Shown in pieces: positions 22,689-34,060 of a stretch of DNA of 64,000 nt. Location of the stretch: assembly GCF_026210795.1 (NCBI RefSeq), contig NC_089444.1:2408501-2472500 (forward strand). The letters are read 5' to 3'. The notes beneath the pieces are model-generated. The model had not been told where the DNA came from. It saw only the letters and a list, made by a program, of their open reading frames with translations, and made no database searches. The stretch is from Rhizophagus irregularis. Taxonomy: Eukaryota > Glomeromycota > Glomeromycetes > Glomerales > Glomeraceae. Position 1 is the stretch's first letter. Each line of letters begins with the position of its first letter. Position numbers and translations under genes: made by a program.

Positions 22689-22943
22689 TCATGCATATTA
22701 GATAGAAATTTCATGTATAGGGTGCGTCCTGAACTTGTAATTTATTTTTGAGGTGCTTTATTAATAATTTATCATTGTAATAAAATAATAAAAAATTTAT
22801 TTTTCATTTATAGAACGATCACAATAATTCTTTATTTAGTAAAATAATTTGGCAAAAGCAAACATGTAAGGAGTGGTGGAGCAAATATAAATTCTAATTA
22901 ATTAATACGAGTACATATAGTGAAATAAACTCTAGTAAAATTG
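22689..22943. other. Spacer between convergent SAM and hAT pseudogenes
   Basis: AT-rich, with (TAT)n at about 22950-22972 at its edge. No gene. Confidence 0.4.
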
Positions 22944-25143
22944 TCACATATTATTATTATTATTATTATTAAACATTTCACCTACTCCAACTAAATTGCC
23001 GTTTCTTTTCAAAAAAATTAAAGCTTCAAATAAATCCGCCTTCATACTTGTCCTTTTTGAGGACATTATCAATCCAGCATCGCTAAAGACCCTTTCGCTT
23101 ACCCTGATGTTGCTTGGATAGATAAATACTTTCATGCCAATTGTGCTAAGACCGGAAATTGACTCTTATTTACGTCCCACCATTTTAAAGGATCTTGATC
23201 GTTTTTGATTTGTGCTATTACTAAATATCGTTCAACTTCATTATCTTCAGTCTGAAGATCATGAGATTCATCATCTGAGAACAAGCTTCTTTTATAAACT
23301 CATGTTGAAGTTTTTCTTTTTTTTGGTTTTGGCTCACATTCCTCTAGTTGAATATTAGTATTCTTTGCTAATTCATAAATTTCGTGAAGATTAGCTTTTG
23401 CTAATACCTTTTGTTCATTGTTTGCAAATGCTGTTTTTTTTTTACGTGGATCTAAAAGTGCCGCAATAAGTGCTTCCTTTTCAATTACCTCAAAATAATT
23501 TTCAAGTGCCTTATAAAGATTTGATTTAATACCATCCAAAAGCCCGAAGGTATTAGTAGGAGTATTTATTTTGATTTTTCATCTGGCATCGGGTTCATCA
23601 TCTTCATCAACTTCTTCAAATTAATGGTTTTCAAACGCATCATCATTTGTTTCCAAATCTAAATTAGAGTTTATTGTTAGACTAAACATAGTTTTGAGTT
23701 TAATGATACCTGGATATATATAACTCATTGTAGCATATTTTGTCCCTTCCAATCTTTCTGTTAACTTAGCAAAGGGACCTAAAATTTCAAGCAAATCTCT
23801 TATAATTTCCTATTCATCATTAGTAAGGTTAACTTTATTTAACCTTTTCACGTCCTCTTTAGCATTATTGTCTTTGCATGCATTTAATGATGAAATAACA
23901 ATATCAATATAAGGTTTTAAAGCAATTAACCTTTCCCATGCTATATATGTACTTGACCAACATTTTTCAACATCAGTTATTGCCCTATAAAAAATTCCAT
24001 GTAAATCACTCCCTTCTTCAACATCATCTGAAATTTTTTTTTGCACATTTAAAAGACGCTCATTTTGCTTTGGTGAAGTAAAAAAATTAATTAATCTTTT
24101 TGCACGTGCAATTAGAATTTCAGCAGTAAGTAATCCCTTCCTAACTACCAATTGGATTGTGTGTGCAGTGCATGATAATCTATGTAACTAAACTATTTGA
24201 TTAAGACACTTTTTCATGTTAGATGCGTTATCTGTAGTACAAAAAAAAACCTTATTTTGCAATTCCCATTGAGTAATAATTTTCTCTAATGCATGTTGAA
24301 TAGCTTCTCCGGTATGTGGATAGGACATATATTGAATAGCTAAAGTAATTTCTCTCATTTCAAAATCAGGTGTAATAAAGTGACATATAACTCCAAGAAA
24401 GCCCTGCTTACTACGTGAAGTCCAAAGGTCACAAGTAAGTGAAACTGAAGCTGCATTTTCATGGATATACTGCTTAAGCTTATTTTTTGAAAATTCATAC
24501 GCTTCAAATATTCTTTTTCGAAATTCTTTATCACTTGGAAGTTCAAAATTTTCACTTAAAGCATTAATAAATCGACGAAAAGAAGGAGATTTTAAAAGGT
24601 AAAAAGGTTGAAAATCCAGAATGAGCCATTCAAAAAGAAGAGTTTCCAAATATTTTTGCCGATCTGGTGTCATTTGTGGATGTGAATCTGATGAAATAGT
24701 ATAACGATCAATTTTTACTTGTTTTAAAGATGGTGTAATAGTTGCTGAAGGTTTAGAATGTTCATAAATTTTGTGTTTTCGATTAAGGTGGCTAATAATA
24801 TTACCAGTAGGACTGGAAGTTTCAATTTTTGAAGTACAGTTTTCACCGTTATCTAATTTTTGATTACATTCAAAAATAAATTTATTTGGATTTGATGGAT
24901 GATTTTTTTGCTCACCCAATTATATACCCAACTGCGAAGTTTTGATCCTCCCTTATTTTTAGCTTGAAAATCTAAATCATGTTCTTCTTTATTAAGAAGT
25001 TTATCAAACGCATTTTTTGTATATTTTTCTATATTAGTATTATCTAAAGGTGATGTTACGGGTGTATGATTTTCTATATCAATTATATCAATATAGTTAT
25101 CTTCAGATTGTACATGTGTTTCTAAAGTTCTTTCAGTTGACAT
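22944..25143 (-). pseudogene. hAT transposase, broken
   Basis: Starts at ATG 25143 (MSTERTLETHVQ). After a frameshift at about 24910 a BED-type zinc finger follows (FECNQKL...NCTSKI...HLNRKH), then the RNase H-like core with Asp in LTCDLWTS and Asp in CTTDNASNM. An in-frame TAG at 24188-24190 follows NQIV; the frame continues through CTAHTIQLVV, WSSTYIAWERLIALKP and LLDPRKK, with further breaks at about 23810, 23620 and 23300. It ends in the hAT dimerisation region (RVSERVFSDAGLIMSSKR). Domain order and content are those of a full hAT transposase. The start is 315 bases from the right end of the element. Confidence 0.85.
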
Positions 25144-25662
25144 ATTTAGATTAAACTTTAAAATATTCTTTGTTCTATAAATTCTTTGAATAAAAAAAAA
25201 AATGTTTTTTTAAAAGTAGTACAAAATACCAAATATTTATATACGATTGCCGATTTGTGCATGACTATCAAATCAGTCAATCAGATTATACATATTAATC
25301 ATTTTTCAGGATAATCTGGATAATCTGGATAATCTATAGAATTATTCATTCATAATTTCTTAAATCTGGATATCCGTATAAAATTAACCGGATATAAATT
25401 TGAATAATAGGATAATCCGGATAAATCCTAGGATTTTATCCATTCAAGGAAAGCTCTAGTCATTGTAAAAAAAATAAAAAAAAAAACTTATCCTAATTAC
25501 CGTTATATTTGAGTATATCTAATTATGGCAAAAAAATTATATATGGAGCGTTCTTTTGTATAAAATTCCATCTGATCTGATTCAATGATTAATATTTATA
25601 CATCGTTGAAATGGTCAGTAGAAATCTAAATCATGCAATTCTCACACCATAGGCATAAAAAT

Positions 25663-26202
25663 AGGACCCAGAAATAATATATATATAGGGGTAAGGTGGT
25701 GAAAAATTTTTTTACTATAAGCTGTATGCAGAGACTTTTTATATGAGTAGTACATATAATTGACACCTGATATTGAAAATCCTGCAAAAATATGCAAATA
25801 AAATTTCAGATATTAAGTTATTAATTATTTTATCATGACTTCTATATTATTTATAAAACCAAATACTAATGCGAAAAAATAGAATTTACCATTTTTTTAA
25901 TAATATTTTTCTAAAATTTCACTTTTTAACCCTTAGAAAATTCTTTCAATTAATACTAAATATTACAATGCAGTTAATTAAATAAGTACGTACAGTAAAT
26001 ATATTTTATGTATAAGATTAGCCAAATTTAGGCCAAAAATACGCAAACTAATTTTTTACATATAAAAATTTTGATAAAAAATATGCAATCTTGATGACCT
26101 AACTATAGATGAAAAATTCTAAAATTGTACGCAAATCAAAACTTTACTCCGTCTAATTCCACTATGATGGTGACGCATGTGTATATATATATTTCTGGTC
26201 CT
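25663..26202. mobile_element. MITE, AGGACC family (540 bp)
   Basis: Ends AGGACCCAGAAATAATATAT and inverted AGGACCAGAAATATATATAT. Flanks ATAAAAAT (25655-25662) and ATAAAAAC (26203-26210), 7 of 8 identical. The interior near the left end resembles the MITE at 3812-4332 (CTATGCA(A/G)GA, TTTTTAT). Non-coding; the two plus-strand ORFs near its right end are not supported. Confidence 0.75.
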
Positions 26203-26777
26203 ATAAAAACTGTTATCAGATCAGATATTTCCTGTAAAAATTTGATTTCATCATTCCATGTTTTTCATACAGTAAATGTAGCTGTCCCAAATGAAGTGAA
26301 AGACATTTACGAGTTATGTGAAATTTGTAGATCATCATGTGTTTTGCTTGTGTCAAATCTGGATTGATCGAAAATCAAAACAAGAATTTTTATTATGGCA
26401 TCTACAATTTGAGCTTTGGACTTATAATGGTTTGCATTACCTACTAGTATATTATAGTGGGTCATGCAATATACTTATGGAATTATATATACACTCTTGC
26501 TTTGATGTCAATTATTATGTCAAAAAAAAAAATAATAAACAACAATCTTAAAATGGTGTCTCTAAGATTTAGTAATATAATGTTAATTATTTAATTTCTC
26601 AATTTTATTTATAAAAACTAGAACTGTACCACTATGGCCGCCTGGCGGCGGCCTTCAAAATAAAATTAGGTGTAACATGAGCATAAATGCATAGTCAAAT
26701 AAACACTTTTTTTAAAGAACCCCTAATTGCTTTATTATACTTATATGATAACTGATAACATGATAATCTAGGTTTAT
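26203..26777. other. Intergenic, nothing recognised
   Basis: Stop-dense apart from a short ORF (26318-26551) with no family resemblance. A GC-rich palindromic patch CCGCCTGGCGGCGG at about 26639 stands out from the AT background. Confidence 0.35.
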
Positions 26778-26910
26778 TTATGAAATAGGAAGCAGTTGTG
26801 ATGCTACTTGTTCCAAGCGAGAATATTCTTTAATCACATTTGGATCTACTTTGAATGCATCTCTATTTAAATTCATTGTTTGAATTTGATCCCATTTAGG
26901 ACATCTGATT
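26778..26910 (-). pseudogene. Short C-terminal coding fragment, unidentified
   Basis: Open minus-strand stretch of about 44 codons reading CPKWDQIQTMNLNRDAFKV, then IKEYSRLEQVASQL, and ending LLPIS plus stop. It looks like the end of a protein, but the upstream part is missing. Family not recognised. Confidence 0.35.
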
Positions 26911-27395
26911 CAGTTTTATTGATTTAATGTTAGTAATAAATTATTAAAAAAATCATTAGTAATCAAATTATTATGAAAGTTTTAATAGTTCGTATATATA
27001 TGATCAGTGATCTATAACATATATTTGTAATATTATTATTAAGGATCAACAATTAAATTTTACAATAACTTCAATTTTTTTTTTTAATAAAAAATAAATA
27101 AATATAATGTTTATTACATATAAGATATAAAAAATACCAGATAATAAAAATGAATTTTAAAGACAGTTCGTATTTGTCAGGTGATCTATGACATGTGTAA
27201 CATGATCAGCAATTAAATTTTACGTAGACTTCAAATTTTTTTTTAAACCACTTTTCTTTGACATAAAAAATAAAATACGTTTTTTATTTCATTAAAAAAA
27301 ATAAATATAGCACTTATTACATATAAAATATAAAGAACAAATAATAAAAAAAATTAAAGAAAAGATTATTACTGGGTTACATTAGTTCATAAACA
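26911..27395. other. AT-rich gap, nothing seen
   Basis: Poly-A/T runs and two diverged copies of a block of about 130 bp (about 26985-27120 and 27165-27310: 'gttcgtat', 'tgatcagtgatctat/tcaggtgatctat', 'caattaaattttac'). Confidence 0.4.
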
Positions 27396-28387
27396 TTATT
27401 TAGTTTTTTGTTTTTTTCTACCTCTTGTTGAATTTGAAATTTTTGGTGTATTATTTTTTTTTTTAATATTTTCATTTCTCTCTTCATTTTCTTCAATCTT
27501 TTCATTAATTTTTTCTTCATTTTCTTCATTTGTAATAGAAGTTTCACTATCATGAATTTCATCACTTTGTTGATTTTGTAATAGCAAAGATCTTGAAATA
27601 TCTGCTATTTTAGTCATATTTGTTTTACGTTTATTTTTAGTTGGTGTCATTGACAATGATGGTTGTGTTGTTGAATTCTGTTGTATGAGAGAAATTCTTT
27701 GTTCTATAACAGATTTTGAAGATCCTTCATTACGTGAATCAGATTTTGATTTCCATGGAACTACATACAATACTGTTATCTGATTCTATTTTTGCTGATA
27801 CAAACTGAAATTCCAAAATTTCACAGTATAATTGATCTTTTGCAAAAAAAAATACTCCTGTTGTATGAACTGTTGAATTTTTTCTGGCTTTTGTTAACGC
27901 GTTCTTAAATCGCCCATTTGGTGGGTGAGTTAAATTTACAGTAAATGGAGTAAATTGATCCTTAGATATATAAATATGGCTTTACTTGTATTTGTAAAGT
28001 ATATCCACTTTCTGTTAATTCTGCATACCCCAAAGTCTTTCCAAGAAGATGTACAGTTGGTTTTATTATAGGAATATCTTCCTTATCGATAAGGAGTTGT
28101 ACATTAGTTGTAATAGAGACGTTTATTGAACTATCTTGAGTTGTTGAAAATTTTCCTGTAATTAAGTATACATTTTCTGCCTTAAGTGGCGAAGTTACTT
28201 CAGATCCATCATCTGAATCAAGGTCTGTGTTATTTATTAAGGTCATATAATTGTAAAATTTATATATTTGAAATGCATCTTCATTATCAATTCGGGAAAT
28301 AGCCATGCCTTTCTGCAAGACACCATTATTAATAGTTTCATCAGTCACAGAGAGTATATACACGATGGTTGTAATGTTTGCAATCAT
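27396..28387 (-). pseudogene. Unknown Rhizophagus-type family protein, two frame breaks
   Basis: ATG at 28387 opens MIANITTIVYILSVTDETI and runs to KPYL at about 27975, where four extra bases (TATA) shift the frame into a premature TAA. The next frame reads KDQFTPFTVNLTHPPNGRF and GVFFFAKDQLYCEILEFQF, then a second four-base gain (TGTA, about 27770) moves into VPWKSKSDS, a Glu/Asn/Lys-rich stretch and a basic tail ending RGRKKQKTK. Allowing for both insertions the product would be about 325 aa: a beta-rich N-terminal domain, an acidic linker and a nuclear-localisation-like tail. I do not know its function; an OB-like fold is only a guess. Calling it a pseudogene assumes the insertions are real. 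Confidence 0.6.
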
Positions 28388-28984
28388 ATTTCGAAATTTT
28401 TTTTGAATCTGATTATTATTAAAATGAAAAATGAATAAAAGTAAAAAAAAGTAAATGAATTACTTATATTTATAAAAAAAATCATGACTTTAATATATTT
28501 ATAATATATTTTATTTTTTAAAAAAAGTAATAATATTACAATTATTTATTATTATTTATGATTTATGATTATTAAAAAAATGTGATTTTATTACAATTTA
28601 TTACAAAATTATGATACATTTTAAAACTTAAAAAAGTGGTTCATTGAAAAAATTACGATTTTATTATTTATTAATATATGAAAAATTTTGATTTTTATCA
28701 AATTTATTAAAAAAAATGCAATTTTATTGAAAAAATTACGATTTTATTGAAAAAATTACGATTTTATTACAATTTATTGCAAAATTATGATGATTTTATT
28801 ACATTTATTTAAATTTAAAAAAAAGTAGTTTTCATTGAAAAATTGCGATTTTATTATTTATTTACATTAAAAAAAAATTGATTTTATCAAAAATTTATTA
28901 CAATTTATATCATTTATTAATTTATATAATAGTTTATGATTGAAATAACATAATCTCATTAACTGTTAAATATTACTTTATTAA
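28388..28984. repeat. Low-complexity AT repeats
   Basis: Irregular repeats built on 'gattttattacaatttattacaaaattatgat' variants and A/T homopolymers; no coding. Confidence 0.5.
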
Positions 28985-29585
28985 TTAAATAAATGATAAA
29001 AAAAAAGGGTAATTTTATTAGAACTAATTTGTTTATAGTTACTATATGCGGCTTTAAATTTTCTAACCTGTGAATTCAATTTTAGTTTATTTTCATTGTA
29101 ACGTAAATGATGATCATCTTTCAATTTTTCAATTTGTAAATTTATTTATTTTTTATTATTAAAAAAGTGTAATAATCTGTTGAAAAAAACCACACTTTTA
29201 TAATTATAGCTATAAAAAAAGGGTGGTTTCATTGTAACTAATTTATTTATAGTTATTAATTGCGGCTTTAGTTCTTTTAACTAATATTAACATGTGAATT
29301 TAATTGTAAATTATTTCATTGTAACGTAAATGATGATCATCTTTCAATTTTCAATTTGTAAATTTATTTTTTTTATTATTAATTAAAAAAACAAATAAAA
29401 AAATACAATTTTATTAATAAAAAAAGGTAGCTTCATTATAACTAATTTATTTATAGTCATTAATTGCGGGCTTTAGTTCTTTTAACTAATATTAACATGT
29501 GAATTTAATTGTAGATTATTTTCATTGTGATGTAAATGATGATCATCTTTCGATTTTCAATTTGTAAATTTATTTATTTTTTTTT
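28985..29585. repeat. Three tandem diverged copies of a block of about 170 bp
   Basis: Copies at about 28995-29160, 29215-29370 and 29420-29580 share 'aactaatttatttatagttatta', 'gcggctttagttctttt', 'catgtgaattta' and 'gtaaatgatgatcatctttca'. A fourth copy is at about 33485-33640, on the other side of the foldback and satellite DNA. Confidence 0.65.
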
Positions 29586-29595
29586 TATTATTAAC

Positions 29596-31034
29596 TAGTG
29601 TACTTTTGGATATAGTGAGTGAGTTTATTTTTGAAAGTATACTAATAAATTTATAAAAGATTTTTTTATAACAATAGATTGTGTTAGTGAGATTTATAAA
29701 AAAATTTTCTATGATTTTTTTTTAATAACAATATATTGGTAATAGACAATTAACTTATTAACTGAAGTTAATAATTGTTTTTAGTAAGATTTTTTTTATA
29801 GTTCACAGTAACACTAATATTACTGATAAGTAGTATAAATAAAACAATAGATAACATTTAATAAGGTTAATAAAAAAATTTTCCAAGATTTTTTTAATGG
29901 TATAGTACAATAGATAGATATAATAAAATTTTCTGAGATTTATATTAATAACAATAGGTATGCTAAATTTTTGGTGATTATTTTTTTTTTAATAACAATA
30001 ATAGATTGGTATCATAGTACAATGGATGGTATAGTACAATGTATTGATTTAATAAAATTTTTTGTGTTTTTTTTTAATAACAATAGATTGGTAATAGACA
30101 ATAAAAAATGTTGCAAAAACATTAAAAACTGAACTGATAATGAATTGGCAAATCAGATTGGTTTTCAATAATTACTAGTCGCAGTAATAATTGTCTATTA
30201 CCAATCTATTGTTATTAAAAAAAAGTCACCAAAAATTTTATCATACCTATTGTTATTAAAATAAATCCCAAGAAATTTTATACCTAGTATCTTTTGTACT
30301 ATACCAATTAATTTGTCATAAAAAATTCCAGAAACTGATCTATTGTATTAATAAAAAACCTTAGAAAATTCTTTATATCTATCCATTATAAGTTATAACA
30401 TACCAATCTGTTGTTATCAAAAAATTTTTTATATTGATCTAATGACTCTATTGTTAAAAAAAAGTTCAGAAAATATATTTATATCAATCTATTATTAAAA
30501 AAAAAAATTCAGAAAATTTTTTTATATCTATTCATTGTACCAATCTATTGTTAAAAAAATCTCAAATTTTTTTTATATATCTTAATCTATTTTATAAAAG
30601 TTTATTAAGTTATCTATTACCTATTAGTAGTTATTAGTATTACTGGAAAAAATTTTACTAAAAAACAATTATTAACTTAATAAGTTAATAATTGTTATTA
30701 CCAATTTATTGTTATTAAAAAAATCACAAAAAACTTATTAAATAAATCTATTGTACTATGATACCAATCTATTGTTTAATATTAAAAAAAAAATCACCAA
30801 AAATTTTATCATACCTATTGTTATTAAAATAAATCCCAGAAAATTTTATTATATCTATCTATTGTACTATACCATTATATTATTAAAAAAAAAAATCCTA
30901 GAAAATTTTTTTATACCAAACTATTATTAAAAAAATATCTCATTAAATTTTTTTATAAATCTCACTAAACACAATCTATTGTTATAAAAAAATCTTTTAT
31001 TAATTTATTAGTATACTTTTACAAAAGTACACTA
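29596..31034. mobile_element. Long foldback element (about 1.44 kb)
   Basis: The left end TAGTGTACTTTTG is mirrored by the right end CAAAAGTACACTA, and the similarity continues inward over several hundred bases (e.g. 'aagtatactaataaattta' versus 'taatttattagtatactttt', 'aacaatagattgtgtt' versus 'aacacaatctattgtt'). TA flanks both ends (29596-29597 and 31033-31034), as for Tc1/mariner-type MITEs. The arms consist of reiterated 'aacaatagattggta' motifs. No ORF. Confidence 0.65.
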
Positions 31035-31048
31035 TTTTTTTTTGATTT

Positions 31049-32995
31049 TTAGCTAACAAAAACGTCAAGTATGATGTTTTTAGCTAATAAAAATCAAATT
31101 TCCTTGATTTTTAATAACAAAAACGTCAAGTATGATGTTTTCAGCTAATAAAAATCAAATTTCCTTGATTTTTAATAACAAAAACGTCAAGTCTGACGTT
31201 TTCAGCTAATAAAAATCAAATTTCCTTGATTTTTAATAACAAAAACGTCAAGTCTGACGTTTTCAGCTAATAAAAATCATTTTTCCTTGATTTTTAATAA
31301 CAAAAACGTCAAGTCTGACGTTTTCAGCTAATAAAAATCATTTTCCCTTGATTTTTAATAACAAAAACGTCAAGTCTGACGTTTTTAGCTAATAAAAATC
31401 AATCTGACGTTTTTAGCTAATAAAAATCAATCTGACGTTTTTAGCTAATAAAAATCAAATTTTCTTGATTTTTAATAACAAAAACGTCAAGTCTGACGTT
31501 TTTAGCTAATAAAAATCAAATTTTCTTGATTTTTAATAACAAAAACGTCAAGTCTGACGTTTTTAGCTAATAAAAATCAAATTTTCTTGATTTTTAATAA
31601 CAAAAACGTCAAGTCTGACGTTTTTAGCTAATAAAAATCAAATTTTCTTGATTTTTAATAACAAAAACGTCAAGTCTGACGTTTTTAGCTAATAAAAATC
31701 AAATTTTCTTGATTTTTAATAACAAAAACGTCAAGTCTGACGTTTTTAGCTAATAAAAATCATTTTCCTTGATTTTTAATAACAAAAACGGCAAGTCTGA
31801 CGTTTTCAGATAATAAAAATCATTTTTCCTTGATTTTTAATAACAAAAACGTCAAGTCTTACGTTTTTAGCTAATAAAAATCAAATTTTCTTGATTTTAA
31901 TTACAAAATCATCAGACTTTTGATTAAAAAAAATCATTTTTTTTGATTTTTTAATCACAAAAACGTCAAGTCTGACGTTTTTAATTAAAAAAATCAGTTT
32001 TTTTTTTATTTTTTAATCACAGAAACGTCAAGTCTGACATTTTTGATTAAAAAAATCATTTTTTTTTTGATTTTTTAATAACAGAAACGTCAAGTCTGAC
32101 ATTTTTGATTAAAAAAATCATTTTTTTATTATTTTTTAATCACAGAAACGTCAAGTCTGACGTTTTTGATTAAAAAAATCATTTTTTTTTGATTTTTTAA
32201 TCACAGAAACGTCAAGTCTGACGTTTTTGATTAAAAAAATCATTTTTTTTTGATTTTTTAATCACAGAAACGTCAAGTCTGACGTTTTTGATTAAAAAAA
32301 TCATTTTTTTTTGATTTTTTAATCACAGAAACGTCAAGTCTGACGTTTTTGATTAAAAAAATCATTTTTTTTGATTTTTTAATCACAGAAACGTCAAGTC
32401 TGACGTTTTTGATTAAAAAAATCATTTTTTTTGATTTTTTAATCACAGAAACGTCAAGTCTGACGTTTTTGATTAAAAAAATCATTTTTTTTTGATTTTT
32501 TAATCACAGAAACGTCAAGTCTGACGTTTTTGATTAAAAAAATCATTTTTTTTTGATTTTTTAATCACAGAAACGTCAAGTCTGACGTTTTTGATTAAAA
32601 AAATCATTTTTTTTTGATTTTTTAATCACAGAAACGTCAAGTCTGACGTTTTTGATTAAAAAAATCATTTTTTTTTGATTTTTTAATCACAGAAACGTCA
32701 AGTCTGACGTTTTTGATTAAAAAAATCATTTTTTTTTGATTTTTTAATCACAGAAACGTCAAGTCTGACGTTTTTGATTAAAAAAATCATTTTTTTTTGA
32801 TTTTTTAATCACAGAAACGTCAAGTTGATTAAAAAAATCAATTATTTTGACGTTTTTGATTAAAAAAAATCAATTATTTTTGATTTTTCAATCACAAAAA
32901 CGTCAAGTCTGACGTTTTGATTAAAAAAAAATCAATTTTTTTTTGATTTTTCAATCACAAAAACGTCAAATTTTTGACGTTTTTGATTAAAAAAA
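31049..32995. repeat. Satellite array of about 30 palindromic ACGTCA/TGACGT units
   Basis: Tandem units of about 60-63 bp. Subfamily 1 (31049-31905, about 13 units) reads AAACGTCAAGTCTGACGTTT, then TAGCTAATAAAAATCA and TTGATTTTTAATAAC. Subfamily 2 (about 31910-32995, about 17 units) has CAGAAACGTCAAGTCTGACG, then TTTTTGATTAAAAAAATCA and TGATTTTTTAATCA. Each unit has two nested palindromes. Units between about 32150 and 32800 are almost identical, so expansion was recent. At 31400-31440 two short partial units sit in tandem. Confidence 0.9.
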
Positions 32996-33129
32996 AAAAT
33001 TTTTTTTTTCACATTTTAATAAAAAATGATCAACATACTATTTCATGATCTGTCAAGTTAACATTCTTTTTGAGCAGCACAGTTAAACTCAGCGCAAAAA
33101 GTTTCCATAGTGAATGTTCACTTTCTCTG

Positions 33130-33215
33130 TACATGTACATGTAGTCATGTACTGTACAGTACATGTTCATGTTCATGTTCATGTTCATGTTCATGTACAT
33201 GTACAAGTACATAAT
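33130..33215. repeat. (CATGTT)n / ACATGT simple repeat
   Basis: Runs of 'catgtt' bordered by 'gtacatgtacatg' on both sides, so the whole block is partly palindromic. Confidence 0.8.
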
Positions 33216-33299
33216 AATATAAAGATTAACTGGAGACTTTTTTACCAAAAAGGCAATTTTTTTCGTATCCACGGCAACTGTGCATGTGGTGATTTTTAA

Positions 33300-34060
33300 A
33301 AATGGAATGGGAAAATTTTGGCGAAAATCTGGTCAAAATGGGATGATCGACTAAAATTTTTTCCCCTTAAAGATAAAAATTACCAGAAAATCTTATCTTT
33401 GGGTTAATTAAAAAAATGTGTAATTTATGGGAAAAATCACAATTTTTAATTTAATTAACAAACAAATAAAAAAATACAATTTTATTAATAAAAAAAGTAC
33501 CTTCATTATAACTAATTTATTTATAGTTATTATATACAAGTTTCAATTTTTATAACATGTAAATCCAATTTTAGATTATTTTTACTTACTGTGACGTAAA
33601 TGATGATCAACTTCAATTCACGAAATTTATTTAAACAACTGCTGTCCAAAAAACAATCAATTGATATATTGAAATTGAAATTGAAATTGAAATTCATTGC
33701 AATGAACCGAAATTTCAATTATGTTTATATATATTTTATATAAAAACGGACCCTGTTTTGCCATATTTGCTAACCAAATTAGGACCTACTTCCTTCCTTT
33801 TTTGGAATACAACTTATTATTACAACGGCCAATCACAATAAACAACACTATGAAATTTAGATCATCTGATTGCTAACAACTTTGTATCGTGATCTGTATA
33901 TATTGATAAATAAGTTTTTACATTTATTATAATTTACAATACTAAATAATCTATATAATCAGTATTGAGTGTTAAATAATTTAAAACATATATTGTAAAT
34001 TATTGTAAATGTAATTTTATAACTTTCTTAATTATTTGTAATGTACCAATTTAAATTTAT
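33300..34060. other. 3' flank of kinase copy B, non-coding
   Basis: Contains the fourth copy of the block of about 170 bp (about 33485-33640), a short (AAATTG)n run at about 33677-33703, and copy 2 of the dispersed repeat shared with 7556-7740 (33736-33912). No gene. Confidence 0.5.

Larger units (their letters stand above)
21258..25458. mobile_element. hAT transposon with SAM-domain cargo (4.2 kb)
   Basis: Left end TAGAGCTTTTC, right end (inverted) TAGAGCTTTCC. Candidate target duplications GTTGTTGT (21250-21257) and GTCATTGT (25459-25466) match at 6 of 8. Both subterminal regions (21272-21405 and 25305-25440) are full of GGATAATCC/GGATTATCC motifs, tying the two ends together. Inside are a broken hAT transposase on the minus strand and a broken SAM-domain gene on the plus strand. 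Confidence 0.7.

Noticed and set aside
24355-24555. Second minus-strand ORF inside the hAT transposase
   Set aside because: Overlaps the genuine transposase frame containing CDLWTS.
32273-32485. Minus-strand ORF of repeated peptide in the satellite
   Set aside because: Periodic artefact of about 60-bp units.
31049-32995. CRISPR-like look of regular repeats
   Set aside because: No unique spacers; units are contiguous tandem satellite in a eukaryotic genome.
33030-33299. ORFs on both strands across the CATGTT repeat (HVHVHV, MNMNMN)
   Set aside because: Simple-sequence translation.
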